Shown here: one piece after another, positions 33,201-42,245 of the stretch
Layout of the letters: each line of letters opens with the position of its first letter
Position numbering within the stretch: the stretch's first letter is position 1
Source of the DNA: Chrysomallon squamiferum
Lineage: Eukaryota > Mollusca > Gastropoda > Neomphalida > Peltospiridae
Assembly: GCA_012295275.1 (NCBI GenBank)
Contig: CM022665.1
Span: 20,495,650-20,559,649, forward strand
Direction of reading: 5' to 3'
Length of the DNA stretch: 64,000 bases
Program-made: the position numbers and the translations under genes
Notes under the pieces: model-generated
Databases searched by the model: none
What the model was told of the DNA's origin: nothing
What the model saw: the letters and a program-made list of their open reading frames with translations, nothing else

Positions 33201-36200
33201 AGCGAAATCAAGAAACATGAAGTCAAAGTTGAAACAAAACAGGAAGTAAAACATGAAACAAAACATGAAACGCCCCATGGTACCAAAAAAGAATCAGGTA
33301 AGATTTTTTTTTTTTTTTTGATTGATTGATTTATTTATTCTTTTTTTATATTTATTTATTTATTTATTTTATGTGTCAAAATGACATTATTGACTCCTGT
33401 GTATTAAAAAAACAACTAAATATATATATATATTTATATTTATAAGTATATAAACTTTTTTTTTTTAACTATCAGTAGTCAGTAAAAGAAAGTTCTGACT
33501 AAAAATTATTTTGAGTAATGGAAAAAAACAACTTTAAATTTAGTTGTTTAAATTATTTATTTATTAATCTGGGGGCAGCTGATGATTATTAAAAGAAAGA
33601 ATTTTATAAAGACACCAAAGCTTTATCATTTTTCTTGTATGAAATATGTTTGATCTTTTCTAATGCTTTGTAACAACTTGCAGTTACTAAATTTTTCTTA
33701 TGTTTTCTCTCTTTTTTTCACAAATATTCTGTTTTAATATATTAATATGTCATTCTTCTAGTTCCTTTGGGTAATTTGAAAATAAATGAATTATCCGTCA
33801 GTCAAACTTGTACTTAGTTTATATTATTGTTATTATTAGAATGAGGCTGACATTTATAGGTAACTGTTCTTTTCGAATTTAGAATTTAATTTAAAAAAGT
33901 AATATAAATTAATAAATTGCAGATATTTATTTTGCAGTGATTTGCTGGAAACAAAAACTTAAAAAAATATTTGTTGTCTCATAAAATGCATTCTAAATAT
34001 ATTTTTTCTTATCTGCTTGTTTTTTATTTAATTATTTATTTTATTTTTTCATTTGTTTAGATACTTAATTATTTATTTATTTATTTATTTTAAATTTTCA
34101 AATCACCTTTGGTTTAGGTTTGTTGTAATCGTATTTTGCCTCTTTCATCTTCACTGTAATTACCAAAAAGTGATAGAGGATATATTTGTTTTAACAATAT
34201 ACACTTTAGATTTGTGGTATCTGGGGTATAATGTTTGCTAACAGATTTAGGTATTTGTTATTAATATTTCATTATGAGAAGAGACAGACAATAGTCTGAT
34301 GTTTTAGAATCTTTAACAAATTTTATCTAAATGATCTTAAGACAGAAATATTTTAAATATCTTTAAAACAGTTATAATTAAAAGTATCAAAGAGTTGTTT
34401 TTTTTAAAAATGATAAGAAGAAGAAGAAATAAAAAAAAAAATAAAAAAAAAGTACATCCCAAATTACTTTGTTGAAGTTTGTGGAATTGTTAAAACCTGA
34501 CAGAGAAAGAAAAGAGCACACGTCAGATTATTGTTCATAACTAGAAGTAGTGTGCTCCCCTATTGCAGAATCAGTCCCAATCAACACAGTGACCAGTAAA
34601 AAATCTGGACCTCCTCCTGTGAGCAAAAAACCTCTCTCTGCAGTGAGACAGGAATCATCAAAAAGAGCTATAGATTCTAAGACAGAATCTAGAGAAATTT
34701 TGCCTTCTAGAGAAAATAAACTAAAAGAAGGCAAACATCTGGAGAAAGAGAACCAGTCCGAAGAAGAAATCATGGTGGACACAGATGAGGGTAATTGTTG
34801 TTTGTAAATCCCTTCATTATGGAGATCCAGTAATAATTATAATAATCATCTGTTGTAATTTGCACCAGTGTGGTGCCACTGCAGTGAGACGTTACACTTT
34901 TGTTACTGTTGTGGTTGTTGTAGTTTTGTTGCAATAGCATGTTTAGTGTTTGTTACATTTGATCAATAGCATGTTTAGTATTAATCTGCTTGTTGTTGGG
35001 GTTTTTTCTTAGAGTTTGAAATATTTAGTTATTTGATCTTTGAATAGATCTGTTCATTAATTTTGCCTTGCCAAAGAAATTTTCCATCTGAAAACTTTAG
35101 GTATTTGATCTTTTGCATCTAGTTAACTTTGGCATGGTGAAAATAATTGGCAATTTAGTGAAAAAAGAAAATAATAAATATTTTAAAACTCATTGTGTTA
35201 AATGTACACTAATGTGTACATTTAACACAATTCTGTAATTTAATGTTTCATGTAATTAAAATAAGAAAGTAACCTAGGGCTATTCCAGTAATTATTCATT
35301 TTGTTAATTAAAATTTCTGATTAAGTCAAAATTTATTATTAATCTGTGAATTTTAACTTTTTGGTTTAGAGATGAAAATTTCACAAGTTTGTGTGTCTCT
35401 CATTTCACTAGTTTTATATAATAACACATTGAAACATTTCTATACTGTTTATAGATTAACATTTAAGCATTTTATACATTAGAAATGTTTTGAGAAAGGA
35501 AATTGTATAGCTAGTTTTTAGTTTTATGGTTTTAGAAAGTTTGTTAGGTTCAGTCATGTGTTTTGGTTCAGTTTTTGTTCTGTGTTTTAAACAGTTGCTG
35601 AAAATATTTTGGTCTTAGTCTTTTTATGTTAGCAGGTATGATGAAATTTTTAGTATAAAACATCAGTACTGATGGTGCAGTATTTTGTATGTGTGTATTG
35701 GTTTGAGTTTAAGTAGTTGTTAGTTACCTTAGTTTTGTCTGCAATGAACCACACCAAAAAGCAAAAAAAGTTCCAAACAAAAACAAAGTGACACTATGTA
35801 CTATTTCAGTCTTTTTATTAACTTGTTAAATTAACTACCTTTGTTTTATCTACATTAAACAGCATATTTAAAATAATAATAATAATAAACAACAAAATAA
35901 TAATAATAATAAAAAAGAAAAGAAGGAAAATGATGTCAAAACTAAAACAAAATGACAGTGTGTATTATTTCAGGCTTTTTATTAACTTGTTAAATTAACT
36001 ATCTTTGTTTTATCTACAGTAAACTACAAATTTAAAAAATGAAGTGACAGTCTGTTTTACAACCAGTGTATTTATTTCAAGCTTTTTACTAACTTGTTAA
36101 ATATCTTATGCATGTTTCTAACAAAATATTTGTTTACTTGCATGTTTACTAATGTGTTATTAACAATATCCTGTCTTGTAAATATTTTTTTAATAAAATA

Positions 36201-36988
36201 ATAATTCTACTCACAAAACTGTTAAGAAAAAGGTGTAAGGTAAGTTTCAGATGTAATATCAGTTTGTGTAATATTGGATGTAAATATATACTGCATAATG
36301 GATTATAATAACAAAAAGGGTTTTTTTTAATGTTTTTTTCTTATTAAAATCTAATGATAAAATGACAAGTCAGAATTACAGATTTTGATGATCAGTTAAC
36401 AAAGTTTGAAGAAAGGTTAAGCCTAAATGTATTTAACTAATTAACATTAAGAAATAGTAGCATTAACATGTAAGAAATCAAATGAATTTAATCTCCAGTA
36501 TTGATGTAAATTATATTCTTTCTTTTAACTGAAAGATGATGTCCCAGCAAAATGTTACCCAAACTTGACCATTTGTTAGAATAACAAAAAAACACAAAAA
36601 AACTCCCCCCCCCCCAAAAAAAAAAAACCCAGCTATGAAAGACAATAATTTGTTAGAAGAACAATTATATTCACAAGATTTACGTGGGCAAAATGCAAGC
36701 AGTATTTGAAAGCAAAATTTATGTGTGAATCACATTTTAAATATTACAACTATTTATCTGGCATTTGGTGAATATGTTTCATACTTTTGAAAAAAAAAAG
36801 AAAAAAAAAGTAACTGTCATAAAAAAAACAAAAACAACTAACTGTCATCACATTTTGTTTTTTTAAATGTTTGTCAGTCAATCAATCTTTTTTTATGAAA
36901 ACTATTTCAGGCCTACAGCACACATCATCATCGGCTTGTTTTTTTAACAGGGCATGTCAAAAATATATAAATTTATTTTGTTAGTACC

Positions 36989-37048
<60 letters not shown>

Positions 37049-37595
37049 GCAAAACAAAATTAATAATAACAACAACACAAGTATAATGATAACAAAAATA
37101 ATAATAATAATAATAATAAATAAAATAATATCCCAATTTTGTTACATAAAATATTATTTCAAACCTAACTTACTGAATTGACAACTCTTTTCTTTGTGGC
37201 AATGAAGTATTTTTATTTTTATTTTAATTTTTGAGTGTGTTTTGAAATTTCAGTTATTACTTTCACATAATAAATCAAAATAATCTCCAGAATAAAAGTA
37301 ATTTTTGTGTTAATGTACAAATATATGCTATCATAAAGTTATTAATTTTTTGTTTTTTGTTGTGGTTTTTTTGTGGTTTTTATTTGTTAATGTACAGATT
37401 TCGATGACTTTTAAAGATGGTTTTATTCAGTAATATCTTTATAACAGACTAAGAATGAAAAAATCAGATAAGCTGATACAAATAAAAGTTTTGCATAAAA
37501 AGCAGCAATGTATGTTCGCATTTCCTAATTACCTAATGACCAGGTGTCTATTTAAACAAATTTGATACTATATTTGATACATATATACATACATA

Positions 37596-37637
<42 letters not shown>

Positions 37638-40600
37638 TACATACATTCATATACATATATACATATAGATGCATCCAGATTCTGGAATGTTCCAGTTGTT
37701 ACAGTAATTAATTATATGACCTGTCAGTTTTTTAAATGGCTGTCGAGTTGTTGTTTGATTGATGTTTTTATTTACTCATATCTAGTCACTCACCGAACTT
37801 TGACAAACAAAATATGATTTAAAAACTCATCAAGATTTAAGAAAATAATTTTAACCAGTAGAAATAAATATTATTGCTACTGGTGGTGGTGGTGGTGGTG
37901 GTGGTTGTTGTTGTTGTTGTTGTTGTTGCTGCTGCTGCTGTTATTACCACCACTACCACTACTACTACTACTATTATTATTGTTAGTATCACTATCACTT
38001 CAATTACTACAATTAATATTACTGTTATTATTATTGTCATTACCATTATTATTTTTTTACTACTACTACTATTAAAACAACTGCAGCTGCTATAGTAGTA
38101 TTATTGATGTTGTTGTTACTACTACTACTACTACAATTATTACTATTGTTATTATTATTGTTGTTATTATCATTATTTTTTATTACTACTACTACTGCTG
38201 TTGTTACTATTATAATTGATGTTGTTGCTCTTATTATTATTGTTATTATTGTTACTGTTATTGGTATTGTTACTTTTGCTGTTTTGTTTGTTATTTATGT
38301 TGTTAGAAAGAACACCAGCTAATAATATATTACACTTTTTCCTTATTTTTAAAACTGTTTATTCTCTGAGCAAGAAATCTACAATTTCAGTCATATTTTA
38401 TTAAAATACCCACAAAAAAATCAGTTTTTACTGCTTCAGTGCTACAAATATTTTTATCAATGTTGTTGATTGATTCATATTCTATGATATGTAATATCAC
38501 ATCTAAACAATACAGATTCATTCATTTACATTTTTTTAAATATTTTTAAAAAATAAATTCTGCTACATGACAGTATCACATCCAAACAAAATATTTATTT
38601 AATTCATATGTTTATTTTATTTTTCACAAGCTTTGCATCATGACAGTATTTTATCTATACAATACTATTTAAGTAATTTATATATTTTACTTTTCACAAA
38701 TTGTTACATGACAATATCATATCTAAATATAAAACTGATTAATTAATTGAGATTTTATTTTTCCTAAGCTTTGCTACATGACAGTATATCTAAACAAAAT
38801 ACTGATTTTATTTTTCAGAAACTGTGTTACATGATAGTATCTAAACTAAACATTTTTTATTTTGTATATGTATTTTATTTTTCACAACTAATTTACATGA
38901 CAATATCATATCCAAACAAACAAATGCTTAATTAGTTTATATATTTATTTTATTTTTCACAAACTGTTACATGACAGTATCATATCTAAACAAAAAAACT
39001 TTGTAATTCATATATGTATTTTATTTTTCACAAACTTTGTTGTGTAACAATATCGTATTTAAAAAAGAAAATATTTAATTAATTTACATATATTTTTATT
39101 TTTAACAAGCTGCTGCATTACAAAATAAAAACTATTGCTCACTGATTTTGTTAATACTCAGTGATATTTAATTGTGTTTTTCAGATCTGGAAAATCTTGA
39201 AACTTCAGGTAACAAACTCGTACATCTGACAGCAACTCGACCAAAAGCTCCAAAAAAACGACCCCCATCTTCCTTTATTACTCCAGGCGTAAGTCAGTCA
39301 TTTTTATTTTATTTTTATTTTTTTTCATTTTAATTAGCTTTAGTTGTAATACTTATATTATGTGTGTAAGTTTATTTTTGCTGCATGTTACCAGCTGTGT
39401 GTGTGTGTCCATTTTTAATCAATATTTTAATCAGTTTTAATTATAAACCATTTATTCAACATGGTTAGGACCAGAGGATCTGTTGGATATGTGAAAACAC
39501 GCTAAATCTTTACCTAAAATAGAAAATAGAAAAATGAAAAGTAAAGAATGAAACTGTATTTAACACATACAAATTAATACACTTCAAAAGCAGAGTCTGT
39601 TTGATCTTCATTAATTCAGTTAAAATTCTTAAAATGCCTGTACAGAATACATTTGGCAAGTTGCATCTCTTCAGCATTACTGTTTTTATTTGCATATTGT
39701 TGTAGATTGTTTTTAGAACATGAAAGAAGTTTAATGTTTTGCTTTTTACAAATGATGTTGACAGGACAGTGATATTGTGAGTCCAGAAGAGAAACCAGCT
39801 GTGAACGTTCACGAATTGACATCTCAATTAGTCCACACCAAACAGGAAGCAGAGAAACCAGCCCCAGTGCACCATGGGAAACACTTGAAAGACACGAAAC
39901 ATGTGAGTCATACAATTAGAGAAATTTACATTTCTGTTTTGGGGAGATTTGTTTTGTTTTGTTTATAATTATTAATTTAATTTAGTTTTAGTTTTAGTTA
40001 TTTTAGTTTTATTTACTTGTTTTAATTTAATTTTTTTTATTATTATTATTATTATTTGTTTCAATTTTACATTATTTTTATGGTGTTTTTTTTTAAATTA
40101 TTATATTTATCTTCTTTTTTTTTTTTTTGTTAATTTAATTTTGTAATACTTCAAATAAAATAAAACTTTTATCTTTATTTTTCAGTTTTAATGTTGTATC
40201 TAGTTTATTTTCCTGTTGAAAAAAGTGTCAGTTTGACATTACTGATTGCTAACCAAACACATTGTTCTGGTATTATTTATTTATTTATATATTTAATATT
40301 TTTTCAGCTAGGACATAGAGAAATTTATTTGTTTATTTATTAATTTACTTACTTACTAACTTATGTACTTGTTTGTTTATTTAATATTTTTACAGCTTGG
40401 ACATAGAGAAAATGAGAAGAAACACACAAACAGTGGCCCACCTCCGCGACCTCCAGAACCTGCTGCTGGAGGTAACTGATTTAACATTTAACTTCTAATT
40501 GTTTACAAAATTATATCTGAAGTATCATCTCTCTGTTTTTATATCCACATTGTATAAAATACTTTATATCTGAAGTATCATCTCTCTCTGTTTTTATCCA

Positions 40601-41853
40601 CATTGTATAAAATACTTGATTTCTGGATGTAGATCTATAGATATATACATGTATGTATGTATGTATGTATTGTGTTTGTGAGTTTGAACTCTTCATTATC
40701 AAATTCTTTTTCACACACTGTCACACACACAGGCTTCAAGAAATTAATTTACATAGGCTTCAAGAAATATCCTCCAAGATGACACATAAATTTTCACCAA
40801 TGAAATTCACAAACGTCTGCCTTCACATGCTGACATAACTGTGGCTTTACCACTTAAAATTCTCTTATAATGACATCATTTACAGACCTGGAGATAAGAA
40901 AAACTTTTAAAAATTAAAAATTAAAAAAAAAAATTCAGAACTCAAACTACTGTCAGTTTTCACAGTTTTTCTATTTATTCAATTTGCACAGTTTAGATGT
41001 TATTAGGAGTTCATATGTAAATATGTGGCTTTTCTCAGAGGTAAATTTAAAGAGCAAAATTTATTGTTCTTCCTAAATATCACATCAAAAACACAAATAT
41101 TTGTATAAATCTTCCTTAGTTACTTTTATTTTAATTGACTGTAATTTTAGATATTTAATATATTGTGATTTTAAATATTTAAATATATTGTAATTTTAAA
41201 TAACACATCAGAAACAAAATTATTCGTATAAATCTTTCTTCTTTCAAATTATTTGAAAGAGCTATAATTTTAAATATATTGTCTTAAACAAAATTATAGT
41301 TTCAGTTAATTCCTTATCACATCAGAAACAAAATTAATTGTATACATTTTTCTTATTTCAAAATATTTCAATCGCCTGTAATTTTAAATATTTAAATTTA
41401 CTGTCATACTTAGATATGACATCGGAAACGAAATTATTTGTATAGGTCTTTCTTCTTTCAAATTACTTGAAAGAGCTATAATTTAAATATTGAAATGTTA
41501 CAATGTATTGGCAGTCTTGAATAATTTCACATCCAAAATAAAATTATTTGTATTTTTTTTTTTTTTTTTTCAAATTATTTCAATCAGCTGGTGGTGAAAA
41601 TTTCCACAAGGTTATTGACGACTTACAGAAGGAATTTAACAAGATGCAGAAGGACATGGTGTCACGAAGCGAGTACCAGGAACTGAAAACTGTTTGTGAT
41701 AATCTGAGATCTGAGCTGGACACAGTCAAGACAACATATTCGAAGAAGATCAGAGAACTGATGATGGAGGTGGATGAAGAAAAGAAGCTGCGACTGTCAA
41801 CACAAGTTGAGATTGAGAGAATTAAAAAACTTATAGCAGAATCGCATATCTAG
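27229..41853 (+). CDS. SH3KBP1: CD2AP/CIN85 (SH3KBP1) family adaptor protein, 14 coding exons
   Basis: Proposed join: 27229-27232, 28520-28677, 29173-29323, 30143-30240, 30581-30722, 31324-31475, 31919-32045, 32552-32733, 33063-33297, 34569-34790, 39185-39288, 39765-39902, 40396-40471, 41588-41853. Every junction is GT-AG with matching phase, giving 684 residues (human CIN85 665, CD2AP 639). Domains: SH3-1 (res 3-54), SH3-2 (about 110-165), a conserved segment with [12 protein letters not shown] in exon 6, SH3-3 (about 279-338), proline/lysine-rich linker, a capping-protein-interaction motif (502-518), a PPPRPP motif in exon 13, and a C-terminal coiled coil (about 600-682). The family links Cbl, receptors and endocytic proteins to actin capping protein at the cell cortex. 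Invertebrates usually have one member standing for both vertebrate genes. Several introns carry tandem repeats on the splice sites. Confidence 0.93.
28520..28677 (+). CDS. SH3KBP1: SH3KBP1-like exon 2: first SH3 domain
   Basis: Residues 2-54. SH3 landmarks are [15 protein letters not shown] (the ALYDY-type strand and acidic RT loop), GGWWEGEV with the Trp pair at 36-37, and GMFPENFVK with the binding-site Pro. In this family it binds the atypical PxxxPR ligand, as in Cbl. Confidence 0.92.
29173..29323 (+). CDS. SH3KBP1: SH3KBP1-like exon 3: linker between SH3-1 and SH3-2
   Basis: Residues 55-104. Lysine-rich linker with [18 protein letters not shown], comparable to the Leu/Val helical segment after SH3-1 in CD2AP/CIN85. 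Open intron sequence continues after the donor, so the frame at 29251-29484 overruns the true exon end. Confidence 0.85.
29461..29661. mobile_element. Mariner-type MITE, 201 bp, in SH3KBP1-like intron 3
   Basis: Left end TTGGGTTGGAATAAAAGTGC. Right end, read on the minus strand, TTTGGTTGGAACAAAAGTTT. Flanks are TA (29459-29460 and 29662-29663). These ends match the mariner consensus (TTGGTTGGNNCAAAAGT type). The interior has no transposase, so it is a non-autonomous element. Confidence 0.88.
30143..30240 (+). CDS. SH3KBP1: SH3KBP1-like exon 4: first half of SH3-2
   Basis: Residues 105-137, [18 protein letters not shown] and [16 protein letters not shown] duplicated acceptor (CAG at 30111-30113) lies 29 nt upstream. 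Confidence 0.92.
30405..30480 (+). mobile_element. Possible second decayed SINE fragment
   Basis: Words AGCACAAAGTAATTTTTCAC, then TTGCCTTCCCTTAAACAGAA and ACATACAG, follow the same order as the SINE-like block near 22385. Similarity is weak. Confidence 0.25.
30581..30722 (+). CDS. SH3KBP1: SH3KBP1-like exon 5: second half of SH3-2 and linker
   Basis: Residues 138-184: [20 protein letters not shown] completes SH3-2, followed by a Pro-rich linker. The true donor at 30723 is the first of five donor copies spaced exactly 28 bp apart. Confidence 0.92.
30715..30842 (+). repeat. 28-bp tandem repeat carrying five splice-donor copies
   Basis: The unit is (A)TTAA-ACAG|GTAA-TTAACTTTA-ATTATT. GT dinucleotides of the donors fall at 30723, 30751, 30779, 30807 and 30835, an exact 28-bp period. 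Copy 1 spans the end of exon 5; copies 2-5 are intronic. Copy 3 has ATAGGT in place of ACAGGT. Confidence 0.93.
31324..31475 (+). CDS. SH3KBP1: SH3KBP1-like exon 6: conserved linker segment
   Basis: Residues 185-235. The segment [18 protein letters not shown] matches the conserved GFGDIF/KEGSVKLR stretch between SH3-2 and SH3-3 in vertebrate CD2AP and CIN85. Confidence 0.9.
31919..32045 (+). CDS. SH3KBP1: SH3KBP1-like exon 7: Pro/Thr-rich linker
   Basis: Residues 236-277, low-complexity Pro/Ala/Thr sequence ([14 protein letters not shown]). The phase-1 donor is GTAAGT. Confidence 0.85.
32552..32733 (+). CDS. SH3KBP1: SH3KBP1-like exon 8: third SH3 domain
   Basis: Residues 278-338. [40 protein letters not shown] and VELIAEE are textbook SH3 features. 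Length and position match SH3-3 of CIN85/CD2AP. The long minus-strand frame here is a shadow. Confidence 0.93.
33063..33297 (+). CDS. SH3KBP1: SH3KBP1-like exon 9: basic and proline-rich linker
   Basis: Residues 339-416. Starts PKPKRPTPP, a basic polyproline motif, and ends in Lys/His/Glu-rich repeats ([16 protein letters not shown]). Probably disordered. Confidence 0.85.
34569..34790 (+). CDS. SH3KBP1: SH3KBP1-like exon 10: disordered linker
   Basis: Residues 417-490: [16 protein letters not shown] and then charged Ser/Lys/Glu sequence ending [10 protein letters not shown]. The donor is G|GTAATT at 34791. Confidence 0.82.
35192..35231. repeat. Perfect 18-bp inverted repeat with a TAAT loop
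   Basis: Arm ATTGTGTTAAATGTACAC (35192-35209), loop TAAT, and exact reverse complement GTGTACATTTAACACAAT (35214-35231). In RNA it would form an uninterrupted 18-bp hairpin. Confidence 0.95.
35780..36110. repeat. Three-copy tandem repeat in intron 10
   Basis: Copies share CTATTTCAGTCTTTTTATTA, then ACTTGTTAAATTAACTA and TTTGTTTTATCTACA. TTTTTATTAACTTGTT-type cores begin near 35813, 35975 and 36082. Confidence 0.8.
38480..39125. repeat. 54-76 bp tandem array, 8-9 copies, upstream of exon 11
   Basis: Consensus TTACATGACAGTATCATATC, TAAACAAAA, then TTATTTTATTTTTCACAAAC. ACATGACAGTAT-type cores lie near 38564, 38638, 38705, 38774, 38828, 38894, 38968 and 39044, with weaker outer copies near 38490 and 39112. 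The T-rich end of each unit resembles a polypyrimidine tract. Confidence 0.88.
39185..39288 (+). CDS. SH3KBP1: SH3KBP1-like exon 11: capping-protein-interaction motif
   Basis: Residues 491-525. [17 protein letters not shown] (502-518) fits the CPI consensus L-x-H-x-T-x-x-R-P-K-x6-P exactly. In CD2AP and CIN85 this motif binds actin capping protein (CapZ) and weakens its grip on barbed ends. The exon is 104 nt, so skipping it would shift the frame and remove the coiled coil. Confidence 0.92.
39765..39902 (+). CDS. SH3KBP1: SH3KBP1-like exon 12
   Basis: Residues 526-571, in-frame 138-nt exon (phase 0 at both ends). Charged, probably disordered sequence. It could be skipped without changing frame. 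Confidence 0.82.
40290..40410 (+). repeat. Duplication of the exon 13 acceptor and exon start
   Basis: ATTTAATATTTTTTCAGCTA, then GGACATAGAGAAA (about 40291-40323), is repeated as ATTTAATATTTTTACAGCTT, then GGACATAGAGAAA (about 40380-40411). The second is the true acceptor and exon 13 start; the first is a decoy about 88 bp upstream that runs into stop codons. Confidence 0.9.
40396..40471 (+). CDS. SH3KBP1: SH3KBP1-like exon 13: PPPRPP motif
   Basis: Residues 572-596: [20 protein letters not shown] and then EPAAG. The PPPRPP core is a plausible SH3 or EVH1 ligand. Confidence 0.85.
41081..41588 (+). repeat. 100-123 bp tandem repeat ending at the exon 14 acceptor
   Basis: Five units start with a CACATCAGAAACAAAATTAT-type word near 41081, 41204, 41318, 41418 and 41528. 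Each contains a CTTTCAAATTATTTGAAAGAG-like or ATTTCAATCG-like segment. The last unit reads CAAATTATTTCAATCAG and is the functional acceptor of exon 14. Confidence 0.85.
41588..41853 (+). CDS. SH3KBP1: SH3KBP1-like exon 14: C-terminal coiled coil
   Basis: Residues 597-684. Heptad pattern through [33 protein letters not shown] and [19 protein letters not shown] to [15 protein letters not shown]. The tail matches the oligomerising coiled coil of CD2AP/CIN85 (LMNELDEEKKIRLRLQVE-type). Stop TAG at 41851-41853. Confidence 0.93.
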
Positions 41854-42102
41854 TTTTCTCACCAGCATTGTTGTTGTTGTTATGTCAGAGAGAAAAAAAC
41901 AAAAACAACAACATTTGTAATATGTTTATTACACATAAGCTGGTGTTATACGAGATGTAATACACACTTCACTGTTATAACTAGAGTTATGACGTATGTT
42001 ACGCTACATAGTTAACTGTAACATGACTGTGTATGCTTTATGCCAAGTTGTATAGGTATTTATAGCATGCCTGGTGTTACATTGTAATATACTGAGGTAT
42101 AA

Positions 42103-42245
42103 GGTAATTTATGACATACACACAACATAATGTTGTATTGAGTTGTAGGTTATTTATAACATACATACAATATAATGTTGTATTGAGTTCTAGGTTATTT
42201 ATGACATGCATACAATATAATATTGTATTGACTCATAGGTTGTTA
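42103..42245 (+). repeat. 45-bp tandem repeat, three copies
   Basis: Units start GGTAATTTATGACATACA (42103), GGTTATTTATAACATACA (42148) and GGTTATTTATGACATGCA (42193), with a partial fourth at 42238. The period is exactly 45 bp. Each contains ACAATATAATGTTGTATTGA-like sequence with a short palindrome. Confidence 0.92.

Larger units (their letters stand above)
34791..39184 (+). other. SH3KBP1-like intron 10 (4.4 kb)
   Basis: It contains a perfect 18-bp inverted repeat (35192-35231), a three-copy repeat (35780-36110), AAT/AAC runs (36990-37050), a TA run (37600-37626), GGT/GTT/ACT trinucleotide runs (37880-38290) and an 8-9 copy array near the downstream acceptor (38480-39125). No extra exon was found. 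Confidence 0.65.
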
